A stretch of DNA of 64,000 nt. Origin: Mycolicibacterium rhodesiae (GTDB taxonomy: Bacteria > Actinomycetota > Actinomycetes > Mycobacteriales > Mycobacteriaceae). A program made the position numbers and the translations under genes. The stretch lies in contig NZ_MVIH01000012.1 of assembly GCF_002086695.1 (NCBI RefSeq), positions 109,767-173,766 on the forward strand, given 5' to 3'. The notes beneath the pieces are model-generated. The model was not told where the DNA came from. It saw nothing but the letters and a program-made list of their open reading frames with translations, and made no database searches. This document shows positions 62,448 to 64,000 of the stretch, piece after piece; the first letter of the stretch is position 1; the number at the start of each line of letters is the position of its first letter.

Positions 62448-63899
62448 TCAGAAGGGTGGTGGCCGGTTGCGTTCGGTGACGCGGGCGTCGTTGAGTTTGC
62501 GTTCTGCCGTGATGCGGCGAGCCCGTTGAGCTGCCCGAGTTTTGCGTCGGGTGGGCATCATGATGCCGATGCTCGGCGGGGGTTCGCCTTTCGGCGGTGC
62601 CAAGGTGGCGGTGGTGGTGTCCCAGGTCGGCATCAACAGATGGCTGCCGGGCCGGGTGATGTAGGTGCGCCCGGTCGGTGACGTCCATTCGATGGCGCCA
62701 TCGGGGTGTTGACGCTCTGACCAGCCGGCCCAGAACGTTTTGAGCAGGTGGTGTTTCCGGCACATACAGGCCAGGTTCGACGGGTGGGTGGGCCCGAACG
62801 GCCAGGCGATCGTGTGGTCGAGGTCGCAAAACTCTGCGGGCACCTCGCAATTCGGGAACCGGCAAGTCATGTCCCGCATTCGAACCCACTCGTCGAGCGC
62901 TGTCGAGGGCCGGTACCGCGGCTCGGGCTCGTCCTTGGGCCGACGCAGTTGGCGCACCTTCGCGCCTGCGCGGATGAGTTCGGCCAACAGCGGGGCGGGC
63001 ACAATGCCGCGGTTGCCCGTCATCACCGCACTGGTTGTCCGAGGCCGTGGCGGCTCGGGTTCGGCCTGAGGCTTTTCGCCGTGCATGGCCGGATCCGGTT
63101 CGGCGTCAACCACATCGGCGTCGGCGAGCACGTGCACCACCACACTGGCGGCGCGGCCGTCCTGGTCAGCGGCCGGACAGTCGGGGTTGCCGCACAAACA
63201 CGCCAGCCGGTCTGCGCCGGACGCCAGGACGCCCATCGCATCAGAGCGCCGTTGGCCGACGGTGCGCGGATCGTCGTCACATACCGAGTAGGCGATGCGG
63301 GTCAAGGTGCGCTTCACGATCTCGCCGTCGGTAGCCGAGAGCCGCCCGAAGATCTCGGCCGTGCCGGCGCCGGCATCGACGGTGACCACCACGTCGCGAT
63401 CCCGGGACCGGGATTGCGCCTGCCGCACCGCGCCTGGGTCATACCGGTTGACCCAGTGGTCGATGGCGCGCTGCAACTTCACGACCGACAACGCGCCCCA
63501 GGTCGTCGCGTCCTCGGCGATCGCCTTGTCGACTAACGTCAAGGCTGCGCGGTCTTGGATCAGGTAGGTGCGGTCGGTGATCGCCTCACACACCCGATAA
63601 TTCAACGACCCGGCCAGGAACAGTTCAGCGACCCTGGGCAGTCGATGCCGCAACGACATCGCCATGAACATCTCCCCGGAGGCTCGACCCGTCGTGATTC
63701 CCAAGGCTGCGGACACCTCGGCCGCCGCGGCGTCCCATTCATCACAGGCCCAATGGGCGCGTTCGTCATCGGCGCAGCGCCGTGCGACCAGCTCGCCGAT
63801 CCAGGTCAGTCGCCGCGCGGCGTCCTGATTCTCCGCGCGGGCGAAGTCAACAATGGCATCTACCACCGCCGCATCGCCGGCTGACTGCGTGTCGAACAT
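62448..63899 (-). CDS. 13E12-repeat/DUF222 protein with HNH nuclease domain
   Basis: 483 residues from ATG 63899; an in-frame ATG at 63929 would add 10. N-terminal DUF222 (about 20-290; LTWIGELVARRCADDE, VCDDDPRTVGQRRSDAMGVLASG). C-terminal HNH: CRFPNCEVPAEFCDLDHTIAWPFGPTHPSNLACMCRKHH with the D-H and C-H metal pairs, then WTSPTGRTYITRPG. These multicopy mycobacterial genes (13E12 family) are thought to be mobile-element derived. The gene looks intact. Confidence 0.88.
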   Translation of the reverse strand: MFDTQSAGDAAVVDAIVDFARAENQDAARRLTWIGELVARRCADDERAHWACDEWDAAAAEVSAALGITTGRASGEMFMAMSLRHRLPRVAELFLAGSLNYRVCEAITDRTYLIQDRAALTLVDKAIAEDATTWGALSVVKLQRAIDHWVNRYDPGAVRQAQSRSRDRDVVVTVDAGAGTAEIFGRLSATDGEIVKRTLTRIAYSVCDDDPRTVGQRRSDAMGVLASGADRLACLCGNPDCPAADQDGRAASVVVHVLADADVVDAEPDPAMHGEKPQAEPEPPRPRTTSAVMTGNRGIVPAPLLAELIRAGAKVRQLRRPKDEPEPRYRPSTALDEWVRMRDMTCRFPNCEVPAEFCDLDHTIAWPFGPTHPSNLACMCRKHHLLKTFWAGWSERQHPDGAIEWTSPTGRTYITRPGSHLLMPTWDTTTATLAPPKGEPPPSIGIMMPTRRKTRAAQRARRITAERKLNDARVTERNRPPPF

Positions 63900-64000
63900 G
63901 TGTTCGAGTATGCCACCGGGGTGTGACATTGATTCTGTTAAGCAGACTCCGGCGAAGATGGTCTTGGCTGTTCGCCGTTGGTGATGACTCTCGGTGTGAC

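Overview
The window looks like chromosomal DNA of a rapidly growing, pigmented mycobacterium (Mycolicibacterium type). It is GC-rich and carries three MmpL transporters and one MmpS, a mycothiol-dependent formaldehyde dehydrogenase (MscR), a 13E12/DUF222 HNH protein, DUF732, DUF3145 and PE-PPE-domain proteins, and an aryl-carotenoid cluster. Genes are dense on both strands, with many ATGA-type overlaps and several promoters that look leaderless (TANNNT followed 6-7 nt later by ATG or GTG).

Layout. 1-4.1 kb: a TldD/TldE-type pair (first gene cut by the window edge), an AhpD-fold protein, a threonine-aldolase-like enzyme and a GAF protein. 4.1-6.7 kb: an intact CAT-anticodon tRNA gene whose last 32 bp are repeated exactly 2,460 bp downstream; between the copies lie a SulP anion transporter, a MerR regulator and a MerR-type operator, so this looks like a very small tRNA-integrated island with no integrase. 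6.7-11.3 kb: small stress and secreted proteins, a dehydrogenase, a lipoprotein and a PE-PPE-domain hydrolase. 11.5-17 kb: a Wadjet/MksBEF-type operon jetA-jetB-jetC with no jetD. 17.1-22.9 kb: two tandem mmpL paralogues without mmpS. 23-33.8 kb: DUF2237, a large LuxR-type ATPase regulator, a GjpA-like secreted protein, an HxlR-thioesterase-TVP38 operon, a secreted DUF4185 (GH183-type) protein and small genes. 33.9-37.4 kb: an mmpS-mmpL operon with paired operator-like repeats upstream.

38.4-44.5 kb: a Dpp-type peptide ABC transporter operon (dppABCD) that continues into a very unusual repeat protein and then an SDR oxidoreductase. The repeat protein has serine at every 6th residue 14 times, then cysteine at every 3rd residue 12 times. 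44.7-50.5 kb: crtI-crtB-methyltransferase-crtU-Rieske, a cluster for aromatic carotenoids that lacks local crtE and lycopene cyclase and has a SigF-like promoter. 50.5-52 kb: a quinone-reductase-like gene divergent from a MarR regulator, with two 18-bp palindromes between them. 52-64 kb: a DapB-like dehydrogenase, a membrane-anchored Hsp70-like protein with a proline-rich tail, a SABATH-type methyltransferase with LapA, a SHOCT protein, a zinc dehydrogenase, the mscR-MBL formaldehyde module, a TPR-like protein, a beta-lactamase-fold hydrolase, DUF3145 and a 13E12 protein.

The strongest candidates for something undescribed are the serine/cysteine-ladder protein with its operon and the tRNA-embedded SulP-MerR mini-island. 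The JetABC set without JetD is the next most interesting. All functions are from reading the sequence; no database search was run.
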